This document shows, in pieces, positions 1 through 8,536 of a DNA stretch of 62,021 nucleotides. Numbering within the stretch: position 1 is the first letter of the stretch; each line of letters begins with the position of its first letter. Origin of the DNA: Paracoccaceae bacterium (GTDB taxonomy: Bacteria; Pseudomonadota; Alphaproteobacteria; Rhizobiales; Stappiaceae); the NCBI GenBank assembly GCA_013373445.1, contig JABXHV010000031.1, forward strand, positions 1 through 62,021, in the 5' to 3' direction. Below the pieces are notes generated by a model, which did not search any database, had not been told where the DNA came from, and worked only from the letters and a program-made list of their open reading frames with translations. Position numbers and translations under genes: made by a program.

Positions 1-638
1 ATCCGCGCGGCGTGGCAGCGCCCGAGGCTGGAAACAACGCTGCGGCAGGCGGCGCGCTGGTGCCCATGCTAGCGCTGGGCGTTCCAGGCTCCGGCACCAC
101 GGCGGTATTGCTGGCGGTGCTCTTGGCTCTGAACATTACACCGGGACCTCTGCTGTTCCAGCAAAACCCCGATGTCGTCTGGGGGCTGATCGCGGCCCTG
201 TTTATTGGAAACCTGATGTTGCTGTTGATGAACATCCCGATGGTTGGATTGTTCGTTCGCGTGCTGTTGGTGCCGACCCGCTATTTGATGCCTGTCGTCG
301 CCATGGTGTCCTTTGTCGGTATCTACGGCATCTCCGGTTCAAGCTTTGATTTGCTCGTGATGATTGGGTTCGGAGTGATGGGTTGGGTGCTGCGCAAGCT
401 CGATGTGCCATTGGTGCCCATCATTCTCGGGATTCTGCTTGGCGGAGCAATGGAGAAAAACCTGCGCCGTGAAATCACGATCGCCAATGGAGACTGGTTC
501 TCCCTCTTCGACTCAGGTCTTTCGCTGACGCTTTGGGCCATCGCGATCATCGGCTTCATCCTTCCGATTGTTCTCGGACCGGTTGTCCGCCGGCGTATGG
601 TGCAACGGCGCGACGAGGAAGGCAGCACGGCTGATTAA
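1..638 (+). CDS. tctA: TctA-family tripartite tricarboxylate transporter large permease (3' part)
   Basis: The reading frame is open from the first bases, so the gene begins before the window and only about the last 210 residues are present; TctA proteins are usually about 500 residues. The segment carries the family hallmark GVAAPEAGNNAAAGGALVP followed by a glycine-rich GVPGSGTTAVLL stretch, then several hydrophobic membrane helices and a basic tail ending RRRMVQRRDEEG. TctA is the large membrane subunit of TTT importers, which move carboxylates such as citrate with a periplasmic TctC protein and a small TctB subunit. Those partners are not downstream and would have to lie upstream. An internal GTG at position 12 is not a real start because it falls inside the conserved motif. 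The family call is firm; the substrate cannot be read from this fragment. Confidence 0.93.
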   Translation, partial: PRGVAAPEAGNNAAAGGALVPMLALGVPGSGTTAVLLAVLLALNITPGPLLFQQNPDVVWGLIAALFIGNLMLLLMNIPMVGLFVRVLLVPTRYLMPVVAMVSFVGIYGISGSSFDLLVMIGFGVMGWVLRKLDVPLVPIILGILLGGAMEKNLRREITIANGDWFSLFDSGLSLTLWAIAIIGFILPIVLGPVVRRRMVQRRDEEGSTAD

Positions 639-951
639 TCTTGTGATTCAAGACCAACCCGAGGCACAGCATCGGTCTGCCCGATTTCGGTGCCCATTGC
701 CTCGGGTTTTAGCCGGGGTGCATTTGCCAATCGGCTCCAATGCACCCCGGCTTAGATCCATCCGAAGTTTGCCGTTCCATGTCTGCAAATGATCATATGA
801 TCCAAGAACCCGTGTAGCAGGTGCGCAAGGTTGTGCCTGGCGAACCTGCCTCAATCACAATTCGCATACCAAGGGTCAGGCCTCAACTCTTCAATCAATT
901 TCAACAAACACTGATCGAAGCAATTGAGATGCGAATGGAGAGGCCTTTAAG
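639..951. other. Gene-free stretch between tctA and the FHA operon, with one hairpin
   Basis: This 313-base gap separates two operons that end toward each other. No convincing reading frame with a ribosome binding site was seen. The only clear structure is the 13-base inverted repeat at 711-752, listed separately. The rest, including the A/T-rich part from about 855 to 951, shows no recognisable element. Confidence 0.6.
711..752. terminator. Perfect 13-base inverted repeat, possible bidirectional terminator
   Basis: The arms AGCCGGGGTGCAT (711-723) and ATGCACCCCGGCT (740-752) pair perfectly around a 16-base loop. The hairpin lies between convergent genes, as expected of a shared terminator. 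There is no T-run on either side, so it is not a textbook intrinsic terminator and could instead be an RNA-stabilising structure or a protein site. Confidence 0.5.
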
Positions 952-1806
952 TCAAAGCAGTTGAATTTGAGTTTGGCCTATCTGAAAAATGTCACCAGTT
1001 TTGATAGATACTGGGCCACCTCCTGAAATGTCTCGACCAGACACATGAGTTCCATTCGTCGACTTGCGGCCGGTTTCATCACCGTCCAAGACTTCATAAT
1101 TGCCCCCGACAGACTGAAGACGGCAGTGGCGGCTGGAGACCTTCAGATCGTCCGCAAGTACCAGATCAGACCAGGCAGGATCCCGTCCAATCCGATAGAC
1201 ACCATCCGATGAAAAACTGCGTCCATGCCCCAAAGTGACCAGACTGCCCTTCTGACTGCCTGACAACACCTTCAGATTTGTAACGACAGCGCGAGGATGC
1301 GAAGCCGTAGCAGCCTTGGAGCGTGACTTGATTTCTGCATTAGCAGTACGCCCAGACGCAGGACGAGATCTTGATCGCACGCAGGCTTCACCTGCCATGT
1401 CAGACTTGAACAACAGGTCTTCTGAACAATTGTAAGCGGGTAACCGGTTCGGATTCAAAGATCCAAGCCCGAAGCGGAACAGGATCCCCATAAAGCGTTT
1501 CATTCGCCAAGAGACGCTTCCTTCCGTAGGTCGGCGATTGCTTATCGTAAGACCGCAACAAAAACGCCCGACAGAAAACCCACCCAGAATCACCTCTACC
1601 AAAAACAGATACAGAACAAAGAGCGCTGGCAACACGGCAGGATACCAAGGCAGTATAAAATCCCAAGGTCGCGAGAAAATCTTCGCAAAATAGGGTTGAA
1701 CCAAGTACCAGATGGAAAAGACGATCACCGCATCGAGCAAAAGCGCCGTAATAGACAATTTCGCGAGCGTTTTTTCCTGAACATCACCTGGCTGCATCTG
1801 CCTCAT
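952..1806 (-). CDS. RDD-like membrane protein with C-terminal FHA domain
   Basis: This 284-residue protein has an N-terminal membrane part with hydrophobic helices near residues 18-36 and 50-76. It carries RDD-family features: an Asp in the first helix (LLLDAVIVF) and a GGFSVGRFCCGLTI turn after the second. A basic linker leads to an FHA domain at about 176-282. The FHA shows YRIGRD (204-209), SSRHC (224-228) and STNGTHV (249-255), the residues that normally grip phosphothreonine. FHA domains read Thr phosphorylation, so this is a likely membrane-anchored cytoplasmic reader for the kinase encoded at 6144. It is the last gene of the leftward operon; its ATG overlaps the upstream stop by four bases (1803-1806). 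The RDD call is weaker than the FHA call because the helices are short and the Arg is poorly placed. Confidence 0.85.
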   Translation of the reverse strand: MRQMQPGDVQEKTLAKLSITALLLDAVIVFSIWYLVQPYFAKIFSRPWDFILPWYPAVLPALFVLYLFLVEVILGGFSVGRFCCGLTISNRRPTEGSVSWRMKRFMGILFRFGLGSLNPNRLPAYNCSEDLLFKSDMAGEACVRSRSRPASGRTANAEIKSRSKAATASHPRAVVTNLKVLSGSQKGSLVTLGHGRSFSSDGVYRIGRDPAWSDLVLADDLKVSSRHCRLQSVGGNYEVLDGDETGRKSTNGTHVSGRDISGGGPVSIKTGDIFQIGQTQIQLL

Positions 1807-2498
1807 GCCCCAACGGTCACAAGGGCGATCGATACAATATAACTGATCAAAAAGAAAAGCATGATCATGCTTCTACGCTCCACCACTTGCGGATCAAATT
1901 CGTTGGTAAGCCTAAAACCAGTCTTAAGCAGTAAAATGGATCCAGCGCCGCCGACGGCAAGAATAAAGAAGGCTATGTTATCAGCGAACATAGCCTGCCG
2001 GGGCTGCCCCCCTCCAGACAACAATTGCTGACCAGTGAACATTAAAAACAGGCCGAACAGCACTGAAAGGCCGTAAGACAGCATCCGCCATGCTTCGTTC
2101 TGCGAGCGTGATAAAAGACGCGTCAATGTCATCAGCGTCCAAGCTATCGAAACAGTTGCAAAAATAAAAAGTAAAAGTGCGCCGGGCTTGCTAACAGACA
2201 GGTTGTTAAAGAACCCATCAGAAGACCTCGATACAAAATTCTCTCTCGAAGGAGAGCCTTCAAAGAGTTCTAAGGCCGCTTTGATCGCGCCTAAAAAAGT
2301 TAGAAAAGCAACTATGGCTTCACGCGGCCTTGAAACTGTAAAGTTCCAAAGCTCAACCAAATCCTTCTTGAAGTTCCCGGGCAGAAAGGCAAGAGACAAA
2401 ACGCCATCACCGGGTGCCGTCGATTTCGTTTGTTGCCCTAACCGGCCATCAATTTTCTTTTGCCCGTTCGTCGGCCTTTGCCTGCCTCGTTGTGACAT
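1803..2498 (-). CDS. Unrecognised integral membrane protein of the FHA operon
   Basis: This 231-residue protein matches no family I recognise. It has a hydrophilic, Lys/Arg/Gln-rich N-terminus of about 45 residues. Hydrophobic segments follow near residues 62-76, 104-124, 137-155, 171-190 and 210-229, so four or five membrane spans are likely. No catalytic motif is visible. It sits between the secreted peptidoglycan-binding-like protein and the RDD/FHA protein and overlaps the latter by four bases, so the two are probably translationally coupled. A membrane partner or anchor for the phospho-signalling complex is a reasonable guess from context only. Confidence 0.75.
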   Translation of the reverse strand: MSQRGRQRPTNGQKKIDGRLGQQTKSTAPGDGVLSLAFLPGNFKKDLVELWNFTVSRPREAIVAFLTFLGAIKAALELFEGSPSRENFVSRSSDGFFNNLSVSKPGALLLFIFATVSIAWTLMTLTRLLSRSQNEAWRMLSYGLSVLFGLFLMFTGQQLLSGGGQPRQAMFADNIAFFILAVGGAGSILLLKTGFRLTNEFDPQVVERRSMIMLFFLISYIVSIALVTVGA

Positions 2499-2538
2499 CC
2501 GCGCTCTAATCTCTTTCTCTTTTCCAGTGCGCTAAGGT

Positions 2539-4242
2539 TCAATAGCAAGACATCGAAGCTGACTTAGTCGGATCATTCAAATTGATCTCGCAATTGCCTG
2601 CCAGAGACGCGATTTCAAAAGCACCTTCTTGGGGGTGGGAACTATATTTTTTCTTAGCCTTATCGTGGTCAACAACCACATAGGTGTAGGAATATTTGCC
2701 TTGAATGCAAGACCCAGTAAGGTAACCGGTTCCATCTCCATTATCGGTCATGATCGCACTTTCAGGCGTCTTAATATTAAAGTGATTGACCTTCTCAAAC
2801 CCTTCAGGAAAACGGAAAGAGACATAAAGGCTGGTCATGCATTGGCGCTCCGCGGCAGGAACACCTGAATCAACCACTTCAACAGGCTCACTTGCCCCAT
2901 CAGAATCTTCGGCCGCAACCACTTCCTTGGCAGCGTCAGCCACAGGTTTTGCAGCAACAGTAGTTTCGGGACTCTCAGGGGTTGTTGAACCCTCCGCGCT
3001 AACCTCAACAACATCTGTTAGCCCTTCAGGAGCGCTTTCAGCTTCAGTCTTCTCTGCGACCACAGTCTCAACTGAGGGCGCAGCTTGTTCTTTTGAAGGG
3101 GTAGCTTCAACGAGTTGAGTTTCTGGCATTTGTGAGGTCTCGCGCTCGGTCAGTTTCTCCAGCCGAACAATTTTCTCATTTGCATCTTCAATCCAGGCCC
3201 TTGCCTCATCACCATTCATAAAACTATCAACTGTATTGAGGATCACTTCATCGCCAGTTCCAGCAGCTTCCATCGTCACCAGCGCCCATTCATCCGTCAA
3301 TTCGTGAGGAGCAACCGTGATTGTTTCGACGCCTCCAATAACTGGGCCAGCGCCAGCAGCAGGCACCATCGAAATTTCCAACAACCCATCCCGGCGCATA
3401 GACACTGACTGAACCTCGGTTAAAGGTCCATACATCAAGACATCTTCAGCGAACTTAGAAACCCGGGATTGCGCCAGCTTGTGGTATTTAAGGGTCGAGA
3501 CGACTGTTGCGGCTGGTAAAGTCGTTGACACTGGCACGGCTGTTTGGGCGGGAAGGTTGGTCACGGGGCGCAGCGACGCAAGCGCGATATCAGATTGCGG
3601 CTCAAAACCCTGTGCTTTAGCGAGCTTGAAAAGCTGTGACCGCTCCGCCGCTGTCAACGTTCCCGTCGGTGTGACACTTATCGATTGTTGAAACTGTTGT
3701 GCAGCCAGACGGCTTCCCTTTCCAAAGTCTCCGTCAATGCCCTTCTTATAGTAGCCAAGTGTCTTTAGAGCGCGCTGAGTATCCTTAACGTCTTCTGTAA
3801 TACGCGCTAGAATTTGCTTTTTTTCCGCGTCCGCAACGTTCCTTCCTGGCTGCACCAAAACGCGCTTTTTTCCGCAGGTCAAACATCCAGCCCAGCTTTG
3901 TTCCTTTCCGTATTTACGTTCCATTTCTTCACGGAAAATGAGTGGAGCTGCCACAAGGCCAAGACCAATAATAACGGGACCTGCTTTTCCCGTAACCAAA
4001 CCTGCGCCAATGGCACCAGCGCCGACCACCGTCAACACCTTGCCGAGACCATTTTTGCCCCCGAGAGCCTTGCCAACGCCCTTTTTAACACCTTTGACAG
4101 ATTTTTTTACCTTATCCAGAAATCCAGCCTGCGCATGAGATCCCATATAATCAGAAACAGGGGCCGGCGAGACAATCGGCGCTACTATAAAACTCACACA
4201 GAGAAGCGTTGCCATCAATGTCCGAAACAACTTGGTCTTCAT
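2539..4242 (-). CDS. Secreted protein with peptidoglycan-binding-like domain
   Basis: Translation probably starts at the ATG at 4242, which has a purine-rich GGGGGCTGAAG just upstream; a TTG seven codons earlier is less likely. The 567-residue product begins with a signal peptide (possible cleavage after HAQA near residue 39). A Lys/Gly-rich stretch and a hydrophobic Gly/Ala-rich segment (about 71-103) follow, then a Cys pair WAGCLTC (120-123). A PG_binding_1-type repeat lies at about 151-207 (TQRALKTLGYY, then GIDGDFGKGSRLAAQQFQ). Further on are a long acidic Pro/Thr/Glu-rich linker (about 370-465) and a C-terminal domain with four cysteines. PG_binding_1 domains usually anchor proteins to cell-wall peptidoglycan. 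The gene starts 21 bases after the protease/FHA gene, so the two are co-transcribed. The C-terminal domain is unrecognised. Confidence 0.85.
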   Translation of the reverse strand: MKTKLFRTLMATLLCVSFIVAPIVSPAPVSDYMGSHAQAGFLDKVKKSVKGVKKGVGKALGGKNGLGKVLTVVGAGAIGAGLVTGKAGPVIIGLGLVAAPLIFREEMERKYGKEQSWAGCLTCGKKRVLVQPGRNVADAEKKQILARITEDVKDTQRALKTLGYYKKGIDGDFGKGSRLAAQQFQQSISVTPTGTLTAAERSQLFKLAKAQGFEPQSDIALASLRPVTNLPAQTAVPVSTTLPAATVVSTLKYHKLAQSRVSKFAEDVLMYGPLTEVQSVSMRRDGLLEISMVPAAGAGPVIGGVETITVAPHELTDEWALVTMEAAGTGDEVILNTVDSFMNGDEARAWIEDANEKIVRLEKLTERETSQMPETQLVEATPSKEQAAPSVETVVAEKTEAESAPEGLTDVVEVSAEGSTTPESPETTVAAKPVADAAKEVVAAEDSDGASEPVEVVDSGVPAAERQCMTSLYVSFRFPEGFEKVNHFNIKTPESAIMTDNGDGTGYLTGSCIQGKYSYTYVVVDHDKAKKKYSSHPQEGAFEIASLAGNCEINLNDPTKSASMSCY

Positions 4243-4263
4243 CTTCAGCCCCCGTAGACACAA

Positions 4264-5970
4264 TCATCGGTATATATGAGTTACTGTTGCAAACAGTTCG
4301 CCGAATTGCAACTCAGCACCAGACTCAATTTCCAGCCATTTTGAGCCGATCCGATTGCCTTTGAAAAAGGTACCATTGGAAGACCCTAAATCACGAACAA
4401 ACAAGCCGCCTGAAGGATCGATCGAGAACATTGCGTGATGTCGGGATATCGAGGGATGATCGATGACATAGTCATTATCACCTGAACGTCCAACCTGTCC
4501 CGCATCTCCTGAGATCTGGAATTGAAAAACCTTGCCCGCGGCATCAAACCCAGACAAGAGCCAATCATGTGCTATAGTCTCAGACGGCACAGCTGGCTGC
4601 GCCTGCACCTCCATCTGAAATTTCAGTTCACAGCTGCCCAAAATAAGATTGGCACCATCATTTAGGGTTCGCGCACTACTGCCCTCAAGTGCATGACCGT
4701 CGAGAAGCGTCCCATTGGTGGAATTAAGATCGGATACCACATAGTTCCCATTGGGATGCCGTCGGATCAGAGCATGCCTGCGCGAGACGGTTTCGTCTTT
4801 CAACTGCACATCGGCATCACCGCCAGCGCGTCCTAAAACCACACCGACGCTATCAAAGCGTTCTTCAAAATCGCCCAAGTTGTAAACGCGACCATCAGCG
4901 CTCGCTTTCAAAAAAAGCTGCCTTGCTTCCGAAGGAACGATAGATAAGTCAGACGGGTCGGCCAAGACTGTGTAATCGATCTGAGCATTGTCAGTTTCAG
5001 AAAAAGCAGCCACCTCATTTGAAGGATAGTCACCAATTCCGTAACGTCGGCCGCGACTTACGACTGCGATTCCAGTTAGAGTGAAGAACGCAAACGACGC
5101 TGCGGTGGATAGTCCGAACGACCACAATTCAGTAGGAGTGAACCCTGACCTGCATCTACCCTGCGAAACAACGGGTGCAATGTTTTCCTCTTTCAGGGCA
5201 GCCAGAACCTCACGGACATGGACTGAAGACTCCAGCGCGCCCGGCGTCTGAAATTGCACTACCCCATCACCTTTAAACGCACGAGCAATACTGCCAATGT
5301 GCAGCGAGGCAACTTGGCTCAAGGTATTTACGCCAATAACCCGCTGACAGCTATCCAGAAGAGGCCCGCCACTGTTGCCTGAGTTTACATTTGCACTGTG
5401 CTGAATGGTAAGGCGGGTGGCGCTTGGGACCTGCCTTTGCACCGTCCCGGTGGTTACGGTCGCATCTATCATCGCCGCAGCGGCATCCGACATGCTGTAG
5501 TTTGCAGACACCTTGGCAAGATCATCCGCGGCACCGGGATAGCCAATTGCCTCGACACTGTCCTTCTTGAGCAAGTCCTCTTGCCCAATCTCCGCAAGAG
5601 AAAGAACCGCCCCGGGCAAATCGCTCAGCGAGCGCAACACAGCAATATCCTGTTGCTTGTCTAGCCAAACTACACGCATTGCAACGCTCTTAACGTCGCC
5701 ATCTTCGTTCTGATACTGGCTGAAAAGCTCCCGTGCACCTTCAATCACGTGGTGGTTGGTAACAACAAATCCCGGCTCGGCAACCTTGAAACCTGTTCCG
5801 GTACTCCCCCGAGTGTGCTTACGATTCTCAAAATTCAAGATCCGATAGACACCACTTTCGACCTCCACCTCTTGGGCACCACTCCAGTAAAGGAACGCAG
5901 AAACAACCGCAAAACCGAAGGCACCAATCAACGTGTAATGAGCCTTCCGAGATAAAGACACCAAGTTCAT
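4264..5970 (-). CDS. Transmembrane trypsin-like serine protease with two C-terminal FHA domains
   Basis: From the ATG at 5970 (a TTG two codons earlier is possible) the protein has 568 residues. A first membrane helix (about 11-30) is followed by an HtrA/trypsin-like protease domain (about 50-260) with a full triad: His74 in TNHHVI, Asp108 in DIAVLR, Ser200 in GNSGGP. A second helix spans about 283-305. Two FHA domains follow: the first (about 358-453) with LGRAGG, SRRH and STNGT; the second (about 473-566) with VGRSGDN, SRHH and SSNGT. Two helices place the protease in the periplasm and both FHA domains in the cytoplasm, so the protein could link cytoplasmic phosphothreonine state to periplasmic proteolysis. 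There is no PDZ domain, unlike DegP. It is first in the leftward operon, opposite the kinase gene. Confidence 0.92.
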   Translation of the reverse strand: MNLVSLSRKAHYTLIGAFGFAVVSAFLYWSGAQEVEVESGVYRILNFENRKHTRGSTGTGFKVAEPGFVVTNHHVIEGARELFSQYQNEDGDVKSVAMRVVWLDKQQDIAVLRSLSDLPGAVLSLAEIGQEDLLKKDSVEAIGYPGAADDLAKVSANYSMSDAAAAMIDATVTTGTVQRQVPSATRLTIQHSANVNSGNSGGPLLDSCQRVIGVNTLSQVASLHIGSIARAFKGDGVVQFQTPGALESSVHVREVLAALKEENIAPVVSQGRCRSGFTPTELWSFGLSTAASFAFFTLTGIAVVSRGRRYGIGDYPSNEVAAFSETDNAQIDYTVLADPSDLSIVPSEARQLFLKASADGRVYNLGDFEERFDSVGVVLGRAGGDADVQLKDETVSRRHALIRRHPNGNYVVSDLNSTNGTLLDGHALEGSSARTLNDGANLILGSCELKFQMEVQAQPAVPSETIAHDWLLSGFDAAGKVFQFQISGDAGQVGRSGDNDYVIDHPSISRHHAMFSIDPSGGLFVRDLGSSNGTFFKGNRIGSKWLEIESGAELQFGELFATVTHIYR

Positions 5971-6143
5971 TTGCAACTACCCATTTACCGGGTCTTGGGA
6001 AACAAGATCCGCCCGCCCCACGACTGATTGTGCGTAAACATTGCAGCATCTATTTACGAGCACAAGTTTTTCGTGCAACTCCTTGATTTCACCAGCCCAG
6101 AGAAAATAAGCTCAACCGTGGGCAAATGGGGCAAGCAATTTTC
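5971..6143. promoter_or_regulatory. Divergent promoter region between the two FHA operons
   Basis: This short gap lies between the protease/FHA gene and the kinase gene, which are transcribed away from each other, so it must hold both promoters. No strong sigma-70 boxes stand out; TTGATT at 6083-6088 is a weak -35 candidate for the rightward operon. The shared control region implies that both operons are expressed together. Confidence 0.5.
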
Positions 6144-8444
6144 ATGAATACAAAGAACACATTGTCACCAAAGACAATGCTCCGTCAGTACCGTGTCGAA
6201 AAGGTTCTCGGTCAAGGTGGCTTTGGCATCACCTATCTTGCCTATGACACTGAACTGGAGCGCAATGTTGCGATTAAAGAGTGCTTTCCTCGTGACTTCG
6301 TCGCACGCGAAGGGACAACCATTGTTCCGACCAGCTCCAACACCAAGATCGACTACGACTGGGCGCTCGACAAATTTATCGCTGAAGCAACCACACTTGC
6401 AAAGTTCCGGCATCCCGGCATCGTCCAGGTGCTCCAGATCCTTAAGGGAGAAAACAACAGCGCCTACATGGTGCTTGAATTCATTGACGGGCAATCCTTG
6501 GACCAATGGCTGAAATCGCTTTCAGCCCCGCCAAAGCAAGCTCAACTCCAGGCTATTATCGATCCCTTGCTTGATGCACTGACCGCTGTACATCGAGCTA
6601 AGTTCGCCCATCGGGACATTGCACCAGACAACATATATATCCGTAAAAGTGGTGAAGCCGTTTTGCTCGACTTTGGAGCAGCGAAACTTCTTGCAGCACA
6701 GCACAGTAAGACGATGAACCTTGTAGTCAAAGATGGTTACTCGGCTCCAGAACAATACTATGCAGAGGGACGCCAAGGACCGTGGACAGACATCTACGCC
6801 TTTTCTGCGACACTCTATCGCTGCTTAAGTGGAAAGAAACCAATCGATGCCATGGCAAGGCTGGATGCCAAAAACAACGGCGAACCTGACCCCCTTAAAC
6901 CCTGTGCCGAATTGGACTTGACTGACTACACGCCTGAATTTCTCAGGGCAGTAGATCTTGGCCTTTCACCGCAGTCAAAAAGTCGACCCCAAGATATCTC
7001 CTCTTGGCGCAAATTGCTTCTCCCGGCCGAAACGAACGCTACCTCCCTTTCGCCCCCTGAGACAACGACAGCCGATACGCCTCCATCCCGGGCGGAAAAG
7101 ACGGTAACACCCGCCAACAAATCTTCGGCGGCAGGAGCTCGGATCGGCAAAGGTCTCATCGCAGCAGGCTTGGCGACGACGATCGCTGTGGGCGCAGGTG
7201 CTGCATATTGGCTTTACCAGCAACAGCAGATCGCTGCTGAAGCAAGAGCTTGGGAATTGGCCTCCACTGCAGACACAACTTCGGCCTATGAGAAATTTCT
7301 TAAAAGTTTCCCTGACAGCAACTCACGCACGACAGCTCTGCAAGCGCTTAAGGCTTTGGCAGATCCATGGGAGAAAACACTCGACGATATGGCGGGTGGC
7401 ATTCAAGCACTCCACACCGGATCCGAGTCAATCCTGATCGCTGGCTATAGCGACGAAGTTCCCAAGCTGCAAAAACAAGCCTATCTATCTGAGATGTCCC
7501 GGAGCGGAAAATCCCGTTGGTCCGTTACGATCGGAGAAGAAGGCGACCAGTCCTTCAACGCAATCACACGACTGCCCAATGACGACGTTGTTGCGATAGG
7601 CTATTCACTCAATTCAGAGCAAAAAAATAAACAAGGCCTGCTTGCCCAGTACTCCGGCACCGGCGAGTTGAAATGGTCGCGCAGTATAGGTGGCCCCGGT
7701 ACGGATGAATTGTTCGCGGTGACGACTTTGTCCAACGGCAATATTGCAGCAGCAGGAACCACCTCCAAGATCAGCGGTGGGACGGCCTTGGCTTGGCTCG
7801 TTGAACTATCAACCAAAGGCGAACTTGTTAATCAGCGTGTTTTCGACACGCCAGACGGCGGAGCATTCCGTTCTATTGAAGGCACGCCGGGCGGAGGTTT
7901 CTTTCTGGCGGGAAATACAAATCAATCGGCTCCAGAGAATGCGAAGTTCTGGATGAAGAAACTGTCTTCCGATGGCAGCGAACTTCTGAATAGAACTTTT
8001 GGACGTACCCATGATCAGTTTAACGCGGTCGTGCCAGGCCCAAATGGAGACTTCATCCTTGTAGGAGAGACAAAGAGTTTCGGAACCAACACGGTTGATG
8101 GGATCGCTGTACGTCTATCTGCCGACAACAAGATGCAGCCGGCACCATTTCTGGATACCGGCGACAATAGTCTAAAAGGTGTTGCTATAGCGGCTAATGG
8201 AAACATTTACACAGCCGGCCACACCACATCTGGCAGCGATGGCGCAGCGCAAGCCTGGTTCCTGGAGGTCTCCAAAAATTTGCGCGACATAGTGCAGACC
8301 GAAACGTTCAGAGGTCATGGCATCGCACACGCAACCGACATTGCCACTTTACCAGATCAGTCAATTGTCATTGTTGGTAACACTCGGAAATCGCCAACAG
8401 CAACGTCGTTACCTTGGATTAAGCGACTCAGTCCGACACCTTAA
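6144..8444 (+). CDS. Transmembrane Ser/Thr protein kinase with periplasmic seven-repeat domain
   Basis: An upstream ATG at 6126 would add six residues; residue numbers here count from it (772 residues). The N-terminal kinase domain has the glycine loop GQGGFG (29-34), ATP-binding Lys51 in VAIKECF, the catalytic loop HRDIAPDN (162-169), DFG at 182-184 and SAPEQY in the activation segment. The usual Lys of HRDxKPxN is Ala here. A Pro/Thr-rich linker leads to one membrane helix (about 341-361). The outer part has seven copies of a roughly 52-residue unit with a GYS/GTT/GNT/GHT-type turn, near residues 437, 489, 541, 595, 646, 697 and 750, suggesting a seven-bladed beta-propeller. The kinase side is cytoplasmic and the repeats periplasmic, as in PknB-like receptors. 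It probably phosphorylates partners read by the FHA proteins nearby and is opposed by the PP2C phosphatase at 10648. Confidence 0.92.
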   Translation: MNTKNTLSPKTMLRQYRVEKVLGQGGFGITYLAYDTELERNVAIKECFPRDFVAREGTTIVPTSSNTKIDYDWALDKFIAEATTLAKFRHPGIVQVLQILKGENNSAYMVLEFIDGQSLDQWLKSLSAPPKQAQLQAIIDPLLDALTAVHRAKFAHRDIAPDNIYIRKSGEAVLLDFGAAKLLAAQHSKTMNLVVKDGYSAPEQYYAEGRQGPWTDIYAFSATLYRCLSGKKPIDAMARLDAKNNGEPDPLKPCAELDLTDYTPEFLRAVDLGLSPQSKSRPQDISSWRKLLLPAETNATSLSPPETTTADTPPSRAEKTVTPANKSSAAGARIGKGLIAAGLATTIAVGAGAAYWLYQQQQIAAEARAWELASTADTTSAYEKFLKSFPDSNSRTTALQALKALADPWEKTLDDMAGGIQALHTGSESILIAGYSDEVPKLQKQAYLSEMSRSGKSRWSVTIGEEGDQSFNAITRLPNDDVVAIGYSLNSEQKNKQGLLAQYSGTGELKWSRSIGGPGTDELFAVTTLSNGNIAAAGTTSKISGGTALAWLVELSTKGELVNQRVFDTPDGGAFRSIEGTPGGGFFLAGNTNQSAPENAKFWMKKLSSDGSELLNRTFGRTHDQFNAVVPGPNGDFILVGETKSFGTNTVDGIAVRLSADNKMQPAPFLDTGDNSLKGVAIAANGNIYTAGHTTSGSDGAAQAWFLEVSKNLRDIVQTETFRGHGIAHATDIATLPDQSIVIVGNTRKSPTATSLPWIKRLSPTP

Positions 8445-8536
8445 GGCGTATACAACGGGGATACACAACTCGTACTTTACAGCAATCAGAAGCAACACTA
8501 AAGTCAGTCGAGGCAAATACTTTTGACATTTCAACC

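Noticed and set aside
2837-3118. Ser/Thr-rich open frame on the plus strand
   Set aside because: It is the complement of the acidic Pro/Thr/Glu-rich linker of the secreted protein; low complexity explains the open frame.
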